Origin: Actinoplanes cyaneus
GTDB taxonomy: Bacteria > Actinomycetota > Actinomycetes > Mycobacteriales > Micromonosporaceae
NCBI RefSeq assembly: GCF_016862095.1
Contig: NZ_BOMH01000017.1
Span: 186,001-250,000 of the forward strand
Direction: 5' to 3'
Length of the DNA stretch: 64,000 nucleotides
Shown: positions 52,463-61,108 of the stretch, one piece after another
How the letters are laid out: each line of letters begins with the position of its first letter
Numbering within the stretch: position 1 is the stretch's first letter
Position numbers and translations under genes: made by a program
The notes under the pieces: generated by a model
Databases searched by the model: none
Told to the model about the DNA's origin: nothing
The model's input: only the letters and a program-made list of their open reading frames with translations

Positions 52463-53686
52463 CTAGAAGACCTCGATCGCGCTGGGCGCCCGGTGCCACC
52501 CGAATGCCAGGCTCGGATCGTTCCCGGTCAGCAACCGCACCCGACCGGCCCCCGCGAGCGCTGTCAGCGAGGTCCCGCCGAGGTAGGCCGCGCCGAGATC
52601 GGTCACGGTCGCCGTCAGATCGGCCGGGTCACCGGTCCGGACGCAGGCGGCGCCGTCCGGCCCGCCGGTGAGCCGCCACCGCCCGGTGTTCGCCGGCAGG
52701 ATCGGATCCTCCACCTCGAGCACCACGTCCACCGGCGCCCGGTAGCGGCGGCCGGCCAGCGCGGCCGGGACGTCCACGAGACGGACCCAGAGCGCGTCGC
52801 CGAGCGTGGCGCCCAGCCGGCGTGGCTCGTCCACCAGGTACAGCAACGGCTCGTCGACCGCGCCGAAGCTGAACTTCACCGTGCGGGTCAGGTCGATGCC
52901 GAGCAGGAGCCGCCAGAGCGCCTGATACGTCTCCGGGTCGGCGGCGACCACCTCGGTGACCTCCACCACGGCGTCCGGCCCGTGCGACGACCATCCGTCC
53001 TTGACCCGCCAGAGCGCGTAGCCGGTCGGGCCGCCGGGCCCGTCGTGCACCGCCGCGTACCGTCGCGTGGCGCCGCCCCGGCCGTCCTTGGGGTCGGTGA
53101 GGACGAACCGCCACCAGCGGTCGTCCCGGTCCGACCAGCCGACCCTGCCGGTCCGCACCTGGTCGTACACCTTGCTGATCTCGGAGAGCAGCGCGGCCGG
53201 CTCGTCCATCCGCAGGCGGCCGGCCGGCTCGGGCGGCGGGGCGGTCAGGCGGACCTCACGATTCATGATCGAGAAGCGCAGGCGGGACGCGGCCGCTCCG
53301 TACCCGAATCGGGGGTAGATCGCGGTCTCGCTGGCCCAGAGCACCGCCAGCGGTTCCCGGCCGGCCGCCGCGATGTCCTGCAGCTGACGGCGCATCAGAG
53401 CGGTCAGCAGACCTCGGCGCCGATGGGTGGGGCGGACCCCGACCAGCGAGATGTGTGCGGCCGGCAGCACCGCGCCGGGCACGGTCAGCTCCCGGCTGTA
53501 GGCCGCCGCCTGCCCGGCCACCTGGCCCGCGTCGTCGGCGATCAGGGCGCGCCCGGGCTCGAACACGTCGTGCTCGGCGGCCTTCGCCTCACCCGTGAGC
53601 TCCTCGTGGAAGACCACACCGAGAAGGTCGCAGATGGCCGGGAAATCCTCTTGCGTGCCGGGCCGGAGCCGTATGCCGTCGTCCAT
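52463..53686 (-). CDS. eis: Eis-like GNAT N-acetyltransferase
   Basis: A 407-residue protein with the three-part layout of enhanced-intracellular-survival proteins. There is an N-terminal GNAT domain (HISLVGVRPTHRRRGLLTALM, the acetyl-CoA loop), a second GNAT-like domain (~150-290) and a C-terminal sterol-carrier-like domain (~300-407, ending SAIEVF). Eis enzymes acetylate aminoglycosides or lysines at several positions. The C-terminal carboxylate of Phe is typical. Substrate cannot be told from sequence. Confidence 0.9.
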   Translation of the reverse strand: MDDGIRLRPGTQEDFPAICDLLGVVFHEELTGEAKAAEHDVFEPGRALIADDAGQVAGQAAAYSRELTVPGAVLPAAHISLVGVRPTHRRRGLLTALMRRQLQDIAAAGREPLAVLWASETAIYPRFGYGAAASRLRFSIMNREVRLTAPPPEPAGRLRMDEPAALLSEISKVYDQVRTGRVGWSDRDDRWWRFVLTDPKDGRGGATRRYAAVHDGPGGPTGYALWRVKDGWSSHGPDAVVEVTEVVAADPETYQALWRLLLGIDLTRTVKFSFGAVDEPLLYLVDEPRRLGATLGDALWVRLVDVPAALAGRRYRAPVDVVLEVEDPILPANTGRWRLTGGPDGAACVRTGDPADLTATVTDLGAAYLGGTSLTALAGAGRVRLLTGNDPSLAFGWHRAPSAIEVF

Positions 53687-53790
53687 GCAGCTTGTGTAAC
53701 GGAGTCGCGTGGGTGCGGGCCACCGATTTGCGGGCTCGTTACTCTCGGAACAGGACGGCCATCCGGCCGGCTGTTGGAAAGAGGGGGATC

Positions 53791-54408
53791 ATGCCGGAGC
53801 AACCGCAGTGGTCGGAGCGGACGCTCGACATGCCGCCGCAGGATCCGTGGGCCGAGCCGCCGACGGTGACAGCGCCGGCCGTTGCGCAGGACGGTGAGCC
53901 CACGCGACCGCACCAGCCGGTCTCCCCGGCGCCGCAGTCGCCGTTCAGCCAGGGGCGCGCCTCGGTCACCCCGCGCGCCGAGCGGCGCGATCAGACCGCC
54001 GTGCACGAGCCGACCGGCACCGGCTGGCCGGGCGCCTCCGTGCCCCGCGAGCAGCACAGCGTCAGCTGGCACCTGCACCGGCTGCGCCGTGGCGGCGAGT
54101 GGAGCACCGCGGCCGTCCTGTTCGCATTCGTCTGCTGGGGCATCTGGGCGCTCTCCGCGGGTGGCGACCTGGGCACCCCGGTGGTGGTGTTCGTGATCAC
54201 GCTGCTGGTCGGCGTGGGTGTCTTCGCGCTCGCCCGGCTCGTCGGCCGCCTGGTCCTGGAGCGTTACCTGAACCGGCCGCGCAACACCGCGCGCGGCGCG
54301 CACATGGTCGCCGGGCTCTACCTGATCGGTGTCGGCTTCACGTTCCTGCGCCAGACCGGCTGGGTGATGGACGCGTTCAACTGGACCAAGGACCTGTTCG
54401 GCGCCTGA
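53791..54408 (+). CDS. Membrane protein with disordered N-terminal half (205 aa)
   Basis: ATG 53791 after GAGGGGGATC. The first ~110 residues are Pro/Gln/Ser-rich and look disordered (SPAPQSPFSQGRASVTPRAE). Three predicted membrane helices follow (~118-135, 142-163 and 183-200; TPVVVFVITLLVGVGVFALA is the second). No enzymatic motif is seen. The fourth hairpin repeat lies 80 bp downstream. Confidence 0.7.
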   Translation: MPEQPQWSERTLDMPPQDPWAEPPTVTAPAVAQDGEPTRPHQPVSPAPQSPFSQGRASVTPRAERRDQTAVHEPTGTGWPGASVPREQHSVSWHLHRLRRGGEWSTAAVLFAFVCWGIWALSAGGDLGTPVVVFVITLLVGVGVFALARLVGRLVLERYLNRPRNTARGAHMVAGLYLIGVGFTFLRQTGWVMDAFNWTKDLFGA

Positions 54409-54489
54409 GTCCCGCCTGCTCGCCGCGGTCGGTGGCATCGCCGGGTGCGCGTGCGCCCGCCGGAGTCCGCGGCGCGCTCACCGCTTTCA

Positions 54490-54540
54490 GCTGGTGCTCC
54501 CGGTGGCCACGAGGCACGAAGAACCGCCGGGAGAACCAGC
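54490..54540. repeat. Long hairpin repeat, copy 4 (diverged)
   Basis: GCTGGT...ACCAGC ends and the loop GAGGCACGA (54511-54519) match copies 1 and 2, but the inner stem differs: CTCCCGG pairs with CCGGGAG where the other copies have CTCATGGGCG. Pairing is therefore kept although both arms changed. It lies between two plus-strand genes. Confidence 0.7.
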
Positions 54541-54607
54541 CGAACGAGTGGGCGAAATGCGTTCTTGGCGCGGTTGATCCTTTCTGCTGGGGGTAACCCG
54601 CGCGCTC

Positions 54608-55504
54608 GTGGGAGATTCGCGGGTCGGGGTTGTGGTCATCACGTGGCAGCGGCGCGAGGAGGCACTGGCCTGCGTCGGGCGGCTCGTCGCGCTGCCGGAG
54701 AGACCGCGGGTGGTGGTGGTCGACAACGGGTCCACGGACGGGACGGCCGGGGCGATCCGGGACAGGTTCCCCGAGGTCGACGTCGTTGCCGCGGGGCGCA
54801 ACCTGGGCGCGGTCGGCCGGAATCTGGGCGTACGGCGGCTGCGCACCCCCTACGTCGCCTTCTGTGACGACGACACGTGGTGGTCGCCCGGCTCGCTGTC
54901 CCGGGCCGCCGACGTTCTCGACGCCCATCCCCGGGTCGCCCTGCTCAACGCGCGGATCGTGGTCGAGCCGTCCGGCGCCGAGGACCCGATCGTCAGCGAG
55001 TTGCGCGATTCGCCGGTGCCCGGCCCCGACTGGCTGCCCGGCCCCGCGCTCGGCAGTTTCCTGGCCGGCGCGTCGGTGGTCCGGCGGGACGCGTTCGAGC
55101 AGGCGGGCGGCTTCCACGACCGGCTCTGGCTGGGCGGCGAGGAGGAGCTGCTCGCCACCGATCTGATCAGTAGCGGCTGGGAGCTGTGCTATCTCGAGGA
55201 CCTGACCGTGCACCACCGGGCGTCGAAGCTGCGGGACGCCACCCACCGCCGGCGGGTCGGCCTGCGCAACACGCTCTGGTTCACCTGGCTGCGCCGGCCG
55301 GTGGGCCCGGCCGTACGCCGGACGGTGTTCCTCGCCCGGACCGTGCCCCGTGATCGCACCTCGCTGCTCGCCGCCCTCGACGCGGCCCGCGGCCTGGGCT
55401 GGTTGCTGGCCAACCGCAGGCCGCGGCCACTGCCGGTGGAGGCGCGGCTGTGCGTTCTGGACGAGACGCAGCGGCGCTCGACGGCACGCCGTTACGTGGG
55501 CTGA
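54608..55504 (+). CDS. Family 2 glycosyltransferase
   Basis: A 298-residue GT-A enzyme from GTG 54608. VGVVVITWQRREEAL, VVVVDNGSTDGTAGAI and the metal-binding FCDDDTWWSPGSL (DDD) are typical of GT2. A later acidic motif GGEEELLATDL fits the acceptor/catalytic region. No membrane helix is evident. It probably transfers a sugar from a nucleotide donor to an unknown acceptor. Its 3' end overlaps the convergent AtzH-like gene by 13 bases. Confidence 0.9.
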   Translation: MGDSRVGVVVITWQRREEALACVGRLVALPERPRVVVVDNGSTDGTAGAIRDRFPEVDVVAAGRNLGAVGRNLGVRRLRTPYVAFCDDDTWWSPGSLSRAADVLDAHPRVALLNARIVVEPSGAEDPIVSELRDSPVPGPDWLPGPALGSFLAGASVVRRDAFEQAGGFHDRLWLGGEEELLATDLISSGWELCYLEDLTVHHRASKLRDATHRRRVGLRNTLWFTWLRRPVGPAVRRTVFLARTVPRDRTSLLAALDAARGLGWLLANRRPRPLPVEARLCVLDETQRRSTARRYVG

Positions 55505-55872
55505 CGTGGCTCGGAGACGTGCGCCGTGATGATCCGCCAACCTTCGGGCAGCCGGGCCCACGCCTGCGTCTGACGACCGGGCACGTCCGAGCCCGGATAT
55601 CCGAAGAGGGTCGTGACGACGGCGGTGCTCAGGCCGTACGTATGGATGTGGGTCTCGAAGAGGAAGCGGCCCGGCGGCAGCGGGTCCTGAGCGAGCCGCC
55701 ACCGCCTCTGTTCCTCGAGGCCGCTCTGCCGGTCGGCGATGCCGAAGCGCACCGCCCGGCCGGCGAAGAAGGCCAGCATCGCCGCGACGTCGTTGGCGGC
55801 GAGCGCCCGTTCGTAGGCCTCGAAGGCCGCCCTGACCTCGGCGACCACGTCGGGCAGGTCCTGTTCCGTCAT
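55492..55872 (-). CDS. AtzH-like (DUF3225) small hydrolase-type protein
   Basis: A 126-residue NTF2/SnoaL-fold protein from ATG 55872: VAEVRAAFEAYERALAANDV, LAFFAGRAVRFGIADRQSG, and RTQ-like end (GWRIITAHVSEP). AtzH proteins deamidate 1,3-dicarboxyurea in cyanuric acid/biuret breakdown, and DUF3225 members cluster with amidohydrolases. It is the last gene of the minus-strand operon, starting in the stop codon of the permease gene. The usual AtzE/TrzE amidase partner is not in the window. Confidence 0.78.
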   Translation of the reverse strand: MTEQDLPDVVAEVRAAFEAYERALAANDVAAMLAFFAGRAVRFGIADRQSGLEEQRRWRLAQDPLPPGRFLFETHIHTYGLSTAVVTTLFGYPGSDVPGRQTQAWARLPEGWRIITAHVSEPRQPT

Positions 55873-57434
55873 CAGGCCGCCGCCACCGGCACCCGGTCCG
55901 GGGTGTCGGCGGTCTCCTCGCCGGGCTCGGGAACCCGGGGCGCCGGCTTCGTCAGCGCGAACAGCACGAGGATCGCCGTCAGGAAGAGATAGCCGAGCGT
56001 GACCTGCCCGTTCGCGTTCCACTGGACCTTCTCCGCGTGGATCAGGCCGACGAAGGTCAGCACCGCCCCCGATCCGGCGAAGACCGCCGCGTGCCAGAAG
56101 CGTTTGTCGATGATGAACGCCACGATCGCGCCGAGCACCAGGCCGGCCAGGATCGCCCCCTCGCCGAGGGTCTTCAGCCCGTCGTAGACCACCCCGGCCC
56201 CGGCCAGCGCGTCCGTGCCGACCTGGGCCGCGCTGGTGCCGGCCGCGGCGAGCGCGTTGTCCATCTGCCCGGTGGCCCAGCTCGCGATGTTCGGGATCAG
56301 CGCGGCGACCACCGCGGCGGCGTGCGCCCGGGGCGTCGCCTGGAACGCCTGCGCGCCGATCAGCAGGCCGATGTAGAGCAGGATCGGCACGATCGCCGCG
56401 GTCGGGAAGATCGCCCCGAGCAGGCCGAACAGGCCGAAGAAGCAGAGCAGCGCGACCATCACGCCGGTCGCCATGGAGTAACCGGTGCGGCCACCGGCCG
56501 CCTTCCACCCGGGGTGCCCGACGTAGACCGCGGGCGGGAACGGCGAGCCCAGGCACGACCCGATCACCGCGCCGGCGCCGTCGGCCAGCAGCACGCTGCG
56601 CAGGTTGTACCGGTCGCCGGCGGTGGCCGCGCTCTCCACGTTGGTCATCGCCTCGGTGAAGTTGTAGACGCCCAGCGGGATCGCGGTCGCCAGCAGCGGG
56701 GCCAGGTCCCTCAGCCCGTCGACCAGCAGGTCGAACTTCAGATGCGGGAAGGCGAACGCGATGTCCTTGGCGGCGCTGGTCACGTCCGGCACCGACATCG
56801 CCCCGCCGAGCCAGCCGATCGCGGTGCCGGTCAGCAGCGCGACCAGGCCGATCGGCAGGTTGCCGGGCAGCTTGACGTCGGTGAGCAGCCCGATCAGCAG
56901 CAGACCGAAGACCGGCAGGGCGATCCAGGCGGCCCGCCACATGTTGCCGGCCGGGTTCATCGAGATGAACGTGATGGAGATGCCGGCCAGGGTGCCGAGC
57001 AACGCGGCCCGCGGGGCGTACTTGCGGATGTACGGGCCGACGAAGGCCCCGATCAGCACGATCACGCCGATGATGAACGCCCAGGCGATGCCGGCCGTCC
57101 ACGCCTTCACCGGGTCCTTCGTGGCGAGATAGATCGGCAGCATGATCACGAAGATGACGATGAACATGTGCGGGACGCTCGGGCCGTACGGCAGCGCCGT
57201 GACATCCGTGCGGTTCTCCCGCGCCGCGAGCCTGCGCGCCAGGTAGGTGTAGTAGATGTTGCCGGCGACGAGCGCGATGCCCAGCGCGGGCAGGATCACG
57301 CCGAACACGTCGGACGCCGGCATCTTGATCACGCCGACGCACAGACCGGTGAGGGTGAGGACGTTGACCAGAACGTTGACGCCGAAGCCGAAGAAGGCGT
57401 TGGTGTCGCCGCGGACCCAGTAGGCGAGTTTCAT
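55872..57434 (-). CDS. NCS2-type xanthine/uracil permease-like transporter
   Basis: A 520-residue transporter from ATG 57434 with about 12-14 membrane helices. It has the N-terminal [19 protein letters not shown], the [15 protein letters not shown] segment as in AzgA-like members, and [21 protein letters not shown]. It probably imports a purine-like or urea-derived heterocycle or biuret across the cytoplasmic membrane. Coupled by ATGA to the upstream hydrolase and by TGATG to the downstream AtzH-like gene. The C-terminal ~25 residues are soluble and acidic. Confidence 0.85.
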   Translation of the reverse strand: MKLAYWVRGDTNAFFGFGVNVLVNVLTLTGLCVGVIKMPASDVFGVILPALGIALVAGNIYYTYLARRLAARENRTDVTALPYGPSVPHMFIVIFVIMLPIYLATKDPVKAWTAGIAWAFIIGVIVLIGAFVGPYIRKYAPRAALLGTLAGISITFISMNPAGNMWRAAWIALPVFGLLLIGLLTDVKLPGNLPIGLVALLTGTAIGWLGGAMSVPDVTSAAKDIAFAFPHLKFDLLVDGLRDLAPLLATAIPLGVYNFTEAMTNVESAATAGDRYNLRSVLLADGAGAVIGSCLGSPFPPAVYVGHPGWKAAGGRTGYSMATGVMVALLCFFGLFGLLGAIFPTAAIVPILLYIGLLIGAQAFQATPRAHAAAVVAALIPNIASWATGQMDNALAAAGTSAAQVGTDALAGAGVVYDGLKTLGEGAILAGLVLGAIVAFIIDKRFWHAAVFAGSGAVLTFVGLIHAEKVQWNANGQVTLGYLFLTAILVLFALTKPAPRVPEPGEETADTPDRVPVAAA

Positions 57435-58081
57435 CGGGCGATCTCCTTGATCAGGGCGGGGGACTCGGCGACCCAGCCGAAGATGCCGCCCTGAGCGGCG
57501 ATCATCTGGAGGCCGACGCGCTGGAACTCGGGGAAGTAGGAGCCGACGCAGTCGCTGAGCACGAGGCACTCGTAGCCGCGGTCGTTGGCTTCGCGGACGG
57601 TGGTGTGCACGCAGACCTCGGTCGTGACCCCGGTGACGATCAGCCGGTCGGCTCCACCCAGGAGCGCCTGCAGATCCGTCCCGTGGAAGGCGCCCTTGCC
57701 GGGCTTGTCGACGACCGCCTCGCCGGCGACGGGTGCCAGCTCGTCGACGATGTCGTGGCCGTACTCGCCGCGGATCAGAATTCTTCCGAATCTGCCCGCC
57801 TGGCCGATCATCGGGCCGCGCCGCAACTTCGCCGGTGGGCAGTCGGACAGATCGGGCAGATGGCCCTCCCGGGTGTGGATCACCGTGAGGCCGGCCGCGC
57901 GCCAGGCCGTCAGGAGCGCGGCCAGGGGCTCGATCGTCCGCCGCAGCAGGCCGACGTCGTTGCCCAGACTCTCGCCGAAGCCGCCGGGTAGCAGGAAGTC
58001 CCGCTGCATGTCGATGACCAGCAGCGCGGTGGTGGCCGGGTCGAAGGTGAACGGGCCGGGATCGGCGGCGACGGTCGGCAC
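57431..58081 (-). CDS. Isochorismatase-like cysteine hydrolase (second paralog)
   Basis: A 216-residue amidohydrolase starting at GTG 58081, three bases after the BiuH-like gene. The catalytic triad is visible: Asp in [15 protein letters not shown], Lys in [13 protein letters not shown], and Cys in [18 protein letters not shown]. It is related to the preceding gene but clearly diverged. Candidates are a triuret hydrolase or another carbamoyl amidase; the sequence alone does not decide. It is coupled to the permease gene by ATGA. Confidence 0.85.
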   Translation of the reverse strand: MPTVAADPGPFTFDPATTALLVIDMQRDFLLPGGFGESLGNDVGLLRRTIEPLAALLTAWRAAGLTVIHTREGHLPDLSDCPPAKLRRGPMIGQAGRFGRILIRGEYGHDIVDELAPVAGEAVVDKPGKGAFHGTDLQALLGGADRLIVTGVTTEVCVHTTVREANDRGYECLVLSDCVGSYFPEFQRVGLQMIAAQGGIFGWVAESPALIKEIAR

Positions 58082-58084
58082 GGC

Positions 58085-58774
58085 TCAGGCCTCCGTCGCG
58101 GCGATCACGTCGTCCGAGGTGGCCACGCACCCGAAGACGCCGCCCTGCATGGTCACCATGTGCAGCGCCGCGGCGTGGTTCCCCGGATCGGTCGCCCCGG
58201 TGCAGTCGCTGAGGATCAGGCACTCGTAGCCGCGGTCGTTGGCCTCCCGCATCGTCGTGTGCACGCAGACGTCGGTGGTGATGCCGGTCAGGATCAGATG
58301 GGTGATGCCGTGCGTCCGCAGCACGAGGTCCAGGCCGGTGGCGTAGAAGGCGCCCTTGCCGGGCTTGTCGATGATCACCTCGCCGGGCTCCGGGGCCACC
58401 TCGGGCACGATCTCCCAGCCCGGCTCGCCCTTGATCAGGATCCGGCCGCACGGGCCGGGCCCGCCGATCTCGGCGCCGATCCGCGCCGAGCGCCACCGCT
58501 TGTTGGCGGGCAGGTCGGAGAGATCCGGGGCGTGCCCTTCGCGGGTGTGGATCACCAGCATCCCCAGGTCGCGGACGTGCTGGAGGAGTTTGGCGGTGGC
58601 CGGCAGGCCGGCCCGGGTCAGGGTGAGGTCGTAGCCCATGGCGTCGACGTAACCGCCGGGGCCGCAGAAGTCGGTCTGCCAGTCGATGCAGATCAGCGCG
58701 GTGCGGCTGACCGGCACCGTGCCGTCGTAGGGCCAGGGATAGGGGTCGGCGTGGACACTTCCGATCGTCGGCAT
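58085..58774 (-). CDS. biuH: Biuret amidohydrolase-like cysteine hydrolase
   Basis: A 229-residue isochorismatase-family enzyme from ATG 58774. The N-terminus DPYPWPYDG, the segment TDFCGPGGYVDAMGYDL, HTREGHAPDLSDLPANKRW and GPCGRILIKGEPGW match what I remember of rhizobial BiuH. Asp, Lys ([11 protein letters not shown]) and Cys (TGITTDVCVHTTMREAND) form the triad. BiuH converts biuret to allophanate plus ammonia. Related amidases (N-carbamoylsarcosine amidase, RutB) are less similar in the N-terminal block. Second gene of the operon, after the GntR regulator. Confidence 0.8.
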   Translation of the reverse strand: MPTIGSVHADPYPWPYDGTVPVSRTALICIDWQTDFCGPGGYVDAMGYDLTLTRAGLPATAKLLQHVRDLGMLVIHTREGHAPDLSDLPANKRWRSARIGAEIGGPGPCGRILIKGEPGWEIVPEVAPEPGEVIIDKPGKGAFYATGLDLVLRTHGITHLILTGITTDVCVHTTMREANDRGYECLILSDCTGATDPGNHAAALHMVTMQGGVFGCVATSDDVIAATEA

Positions 58775-58783
58775 ATCGTCGAT

Positions 58784-58791
58784 TGTCGACA
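58784..58791. promoter_or_regulatory. TGTCGACA palindrome upstream of the biuH-like gene
   Basis: A perfect 8-bp palindrome within GATTGTCGACAGTT, ten bases before the ATG and between the GntR and biuH-like genes. GntR/FCD proteins bind short T-x-G-T/A-C-x-A palindromes, so it may be an operator. Evidence is only positional. Confidence 0.3.
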
Positions 58792-58846
58792 GTTGTGTTT
58801 CCGGGTGATCCGCCTCCGGTAACGGCGCGATGTCCCAGCGTGATCT

Positions 58847-59482
58847 TCAGGCGAGGTAGGCGCGGGCCCCGTGCTCGCTCAGGACGGACAGGATCTCCCG
58901 CGCGTCACCACGCCGCACCGCCTCGAACAGGCGCTCGTGCCGGTGCACCCCGTCGGCCGCGTCCGCCGTCTCGGCCTCGCGGCGCATGTTCACCGCCATG
59001 TACAGCTGGATCTTCACCAGGATCGTCTCGTAGAGGGCGGTGAGCTGCCGGTTGCCGCTCAGCGCGACCACCTCCACGTGGAAGCGGCGGTGCGCGTTCG
59101 CCAGCTCCAGCCGGTCCCCGGTGCCGGTGGCCCCGCGGATCGTGTCCAGTGCCTCAGCCAACCGGGTCAGGTCGAGCCGCTCCGGAGCCGACGCGACCGC
59201 GTGCCGTTCCAGGACGTCGCGGACCTCGTACAGCTCGCGGACGTCGTCGTCGGAGAGCGTCGCCACCCGCGCGCCGCGCCGGGGGATGTGCTCGACCAGG
59301 CCCTGCTCGGCCAGCAGGCGCATGGCCTCGCGCAGCGGGGCACGGCTGATCCCGAGCCGCTTGGTCAGTTGCTCCTCGACCAGTCGCTCACCCGGATCGG
59401 TGCGCCCGCTCAGAATGTCGCGCCGCAGCCGGTCGACGGCGAGCTCGACGAGGCTGTACGCGGCCAACTCCCCGTCAGTCAC
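58847..59482 (-). CDS. GntR/FCD family transcriptional regulator
   Basis: A 211-residue regulator from GTG 59482. A winged helix (VDRLRRDILSGRTDPGERL, GISRAPLREAMRLLAEQGLV) precedes an all-helical FCD ligand domain with metal-binding-type residues (ELYEVRDVLERHAV and NAHRRFHVEVV). It likely senses a carboxylated or ureido intermediate and controls the biuH-permease-atzH-like operon downstream. Its first codons lie within a 20-bp tandem repeat. Confidence 0.9.
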   Translation of the reverse strand: MTDGELAAYSLVELAVDRLRRDILSGRTDPGERLVEEQLTKRLGISRAPLREAMRLLAEQGLVEHIPRRGARVATLSDDDVRELYEVRDVLERHAVASAPERLDLTRLAEALDTIRGATGTGDRLELANAHRRFHVEVVALSGNRQLTALYETILVKIQLYMAVNMRREAETADAADGVHRHERLFEAVRRGDAREILSVLSEHGARAYLA

Positions 59483-59551
59483 GGTGCCCAGCCGTCAGTC
59501 ACGGTGCCCAGCCGTCAGTCGTGGTGCCCCGCCGTCAGTCACAGTGCCAGT
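59472..59551. repeat. 20-bp tandem repeat at the gntR start
   Basis: Four 20-base units of the type CCGTCAGTCACGGTGCCCAG (plus strand). On the minus strand units 1, 2 and 4 each contain GTGACTGACGG (unit 4 with one change nearby), the gntR start codon plus the next codons; in unit 3 the GTG is lost. The first unit is the true start. The array may serve as repeated operator or came from slippage of the start region. Confidence 0.7.
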
Positions 59552-59554
59552 CTG

Positions 59555-59659
59555 TCAGGAGCCGTCCGGCCCGCGGCGGCGGTCCCGGGCGGACAGCCCG
59601 ATCGCCGCGCAGCTCATCACGATGCCCAGTCCGAGAAGGACGTACCAGAACACGGCCAT
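59555..59659 (-). CDS. Predicted single-helix membrane microprotein (34 aa)
   Basis: ATG 59659 to TGA 59555 encodes MAVFWYVLLGLGIVMSCAAI followed by GLSARDRRRGPDGS: one membrane helix and a basic, polar C-terminus. This is the usual form of small actinobacterial membrane proteins. There is no strong ribosome-binding site, so coding is plausible rather than proven. It sits between the repeat array and the SRPBCC gene. Confidence 0.4.
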   Translation of the reverse strand: MAVFWYVLLGLGIVMSCAAIGLSARDRRRGPDGS

Positions 59660-59699
59660 GGGCGGAGGATAGCCACCCCCCGCCCACGAGCCGCCGCGC

Positions 59700-60206
59700 T
59701 CAGGCGTCGGCGAGCACCTTGCCCGTCTCCAGCAGCGACTTGAGGTCGCTGAGGACCCAGGCCCAGCCGCCGCCGCCCTCGGCCGTCGCGTCCGGGTTGC
59801 CGGAGATCATGGTGCTGACCGCCGGCGCGCCGGTCACGTCGTGCGTGATGGTGAGCCGGCAGACGCCGGGCGACGAGTCGTCGATCTCGTAGGTCAGCGT
59901 GGTGAAGCCCTCGGCCGCGGTGCCCGGGTCCATCAGCATCCGCCAGGACTGCACGAGCCGGCGCGGCGCCTCCGCCTCCAGCACCTCACCGTCGAGGATC
60001 GGGTCGGGCATGTCGAAGCCGTTCGCCTTCGCGTAGTCCTTCATGCCCTGGTTGGCGTTGGAGTAGAACTTGCCGCCCTTGGCCAGCTCGTAGAACTGCG
60101 GGCACGCGTAGCCATACTTCGCGTTCCACTCCGGATCCGTGATCGCCTGCCAGATCTTCTCCGGGGTCGACCTGATCCAGATGCGGAACACCTTGGTCTC
60201 GCTCAT
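59700..60206 (-). CDS. SRPBCC / AHSA1-like domain protein
   Basis: A 168-residue protein starting at ATG 60206 with VFRIWIRSTPEKIWQAITDP, GKFYSNANQG and a C-terminal helix (GGGGWAWVLSDLKSLLETG). The fold binds hydrophobic ligands. Pairs of an ArsR regulator and an SRPBCC protein are common in actinobacteria. It overlaps the ArsR gene's stop (ATGA) and is thus in the same message. Ligand unknown. Confidence 0.88.
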   Translation of the reverse strand: MSETKVFRIWIRSTPEKIWQAITDPEWNAKYGYACPQFYELAKGGKFYSNANQGMKDYAKANGFDMPDPILDGEVLEAEAPRRLVQSWRMLMDPGTAAEGFTTLTYEIDDSSPGVCRLTITHDVTGAPAVSTMISGNPDATAEGGGGWAWVLSDLKSLLETGKVLADA

Positions 60207-60523
60207 GACTCTTCCTCCAGCGTGCGCTTGAGATCGATGAGGGTGGTGATCTGGTGCTCGGTGTACTTGTCGATCCACCGGTCGTGGATCTGCCGGATCG
60301 GGATCGCGTTGAGGAAGTGCAGCTTCTCCCGCCCCGACCGGCGCGTGACGACGAGTCCCGCCTCCTCGAGCACCTTGAGGTGCTTGGCGACGCCGAACCG
60401 CGTCATCTCCAGCTCGGACTCCAGTTCGGTGAGCGTGCGGCCGTCACGCGCGAACAGCAGATCGAGCAGGAACCGACGGCTCGGGTCGGCCAAGGCCTTG
60501 AACACCCGATCGTCGTCCGTCAT
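60203..60523 (-). CDS. ArsR-family regulator of the SRPBCC pair
   Basis: A 106-residue winged-helix repressor from ATG 60523: FKALADPSRRFLLDLLFARDG, TLTELESELEMTRFGVAKHL and the wing TRRSGREKLHFLN. It lacks the ELCVCD-type arsenic site, so it senses something else. The start codon coincides with the predicted transcription start. The gene probably represses itself through the palindrome at 60535-60554. Confidence 0.9.
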   Translation of the reverse strand: MTDDDRVFKALADPSRRFLLDLLFARDGRTLTELESELEMTRFGVAKHLKVLEEAGLVVTRRSGREKLHFLNAIPIRQIHDRWIDKYTEHQITTLIDLKRTLEEES

Positions 60524-60529
60524 GACGCA

Positions 60530-60559
60530 AAGTTATGTGACCATCAGGTCACATGTCAA
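60530..60559 (-). promoter_or_regulatory. Promoter with operator palindrome for the ArsR/SRPBCC operon
   Basis: Read on the minus strand, TTGACA (-35, 60559-60554) and TAACTT (-10, 60535-60530) are 18 bases apart, and ATGTGACC-TGAT-GGTCACAT, an 8+8 perfect palindrome (60535-60554), occupies the spacer. The start codon at 60523 lies seven bases past the -10, so the transcript is probably leaderless and repression by promoter occlusion is likely. Confidence 0.7.
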
Positions 60560-60601
60560 TGCCGGAGTGCCCCCGAGTCCAGATTCCGTGCCCCACCGCG
60601 G

Positions 60602-61108
60602 TCAGCCGGCCCGGCGGCGGGCCAGCATCTCCTGCTCCAGCTCCCAAGTCTCGCCGTCGTCCACCGAGATGTAGCCCAGCCAGCGGAAACTCGTCTCCGT
60701 CACGTCGGTGAAGAGCCAGCGGACCGTCGAGCCGTCGCTCTGCCGCCCCTCCTGGACGATGTCGCCGTCGTCGCCCGGCCGCCCGATCAGCGTCCAGATC
60801 CGGCCCAGCGGCGAGAACCAGACGATGTGCCAGTGCTTCGCCTCCGGGTCGTAGAGCCGCATCGTGCTGCCCGTCTTGCGCACCGGATACCCGTCCGGCC
60901 CGGGCGCGGTGAACCACATCACGTCCTGCACGGCCCGCCCGGCCAGCACCCACCCGAACGTCCACACCACGGTCCCGGTGATCCACTCACCGTCCGGCTG
61001 CCGGTACCGGTTGACCACGTCCCAGCTGCCGACGAGACGACCATAAAGATCAAGAGCTTCGATTTCGCCGTACGGGCGGTCAGCCGCGAGTTCCCCGAGA
61101 AGAGTCAT
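60602..61108 (-). CDS. DUF1579-like hypothetical protein (168 aa)
   Basis: A 168-residue, strand-rich protein from ATG 61108, with LYGRLVGSWDVVNRYRQPDG, AGRAVQDVMWFTAP, MRLYDPEAKHWHIVWF and ETSFRWLGYISVDDG. The pattern is that of calycin-like DUF1579 proteins of unknown function. It is divergent from the AraC regulator gene, which may control it. Confidence 0.7.
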   Translation of the reverse strand: MTLLGELAADRPYGEIEALDLYGRLVGSWDVVNRYRQPDGEWITGTVVWTFGWVLAGRAVQDVMWFTAPGPDGYPVRKTGSTMRLYDPEAKHWHIVWFSPLGRIWTLIGRPGDDGDIVQEGRQSDGSTVRWLFTDVTETSFRWLGYISVDDGETWELEQEMLARRRAG

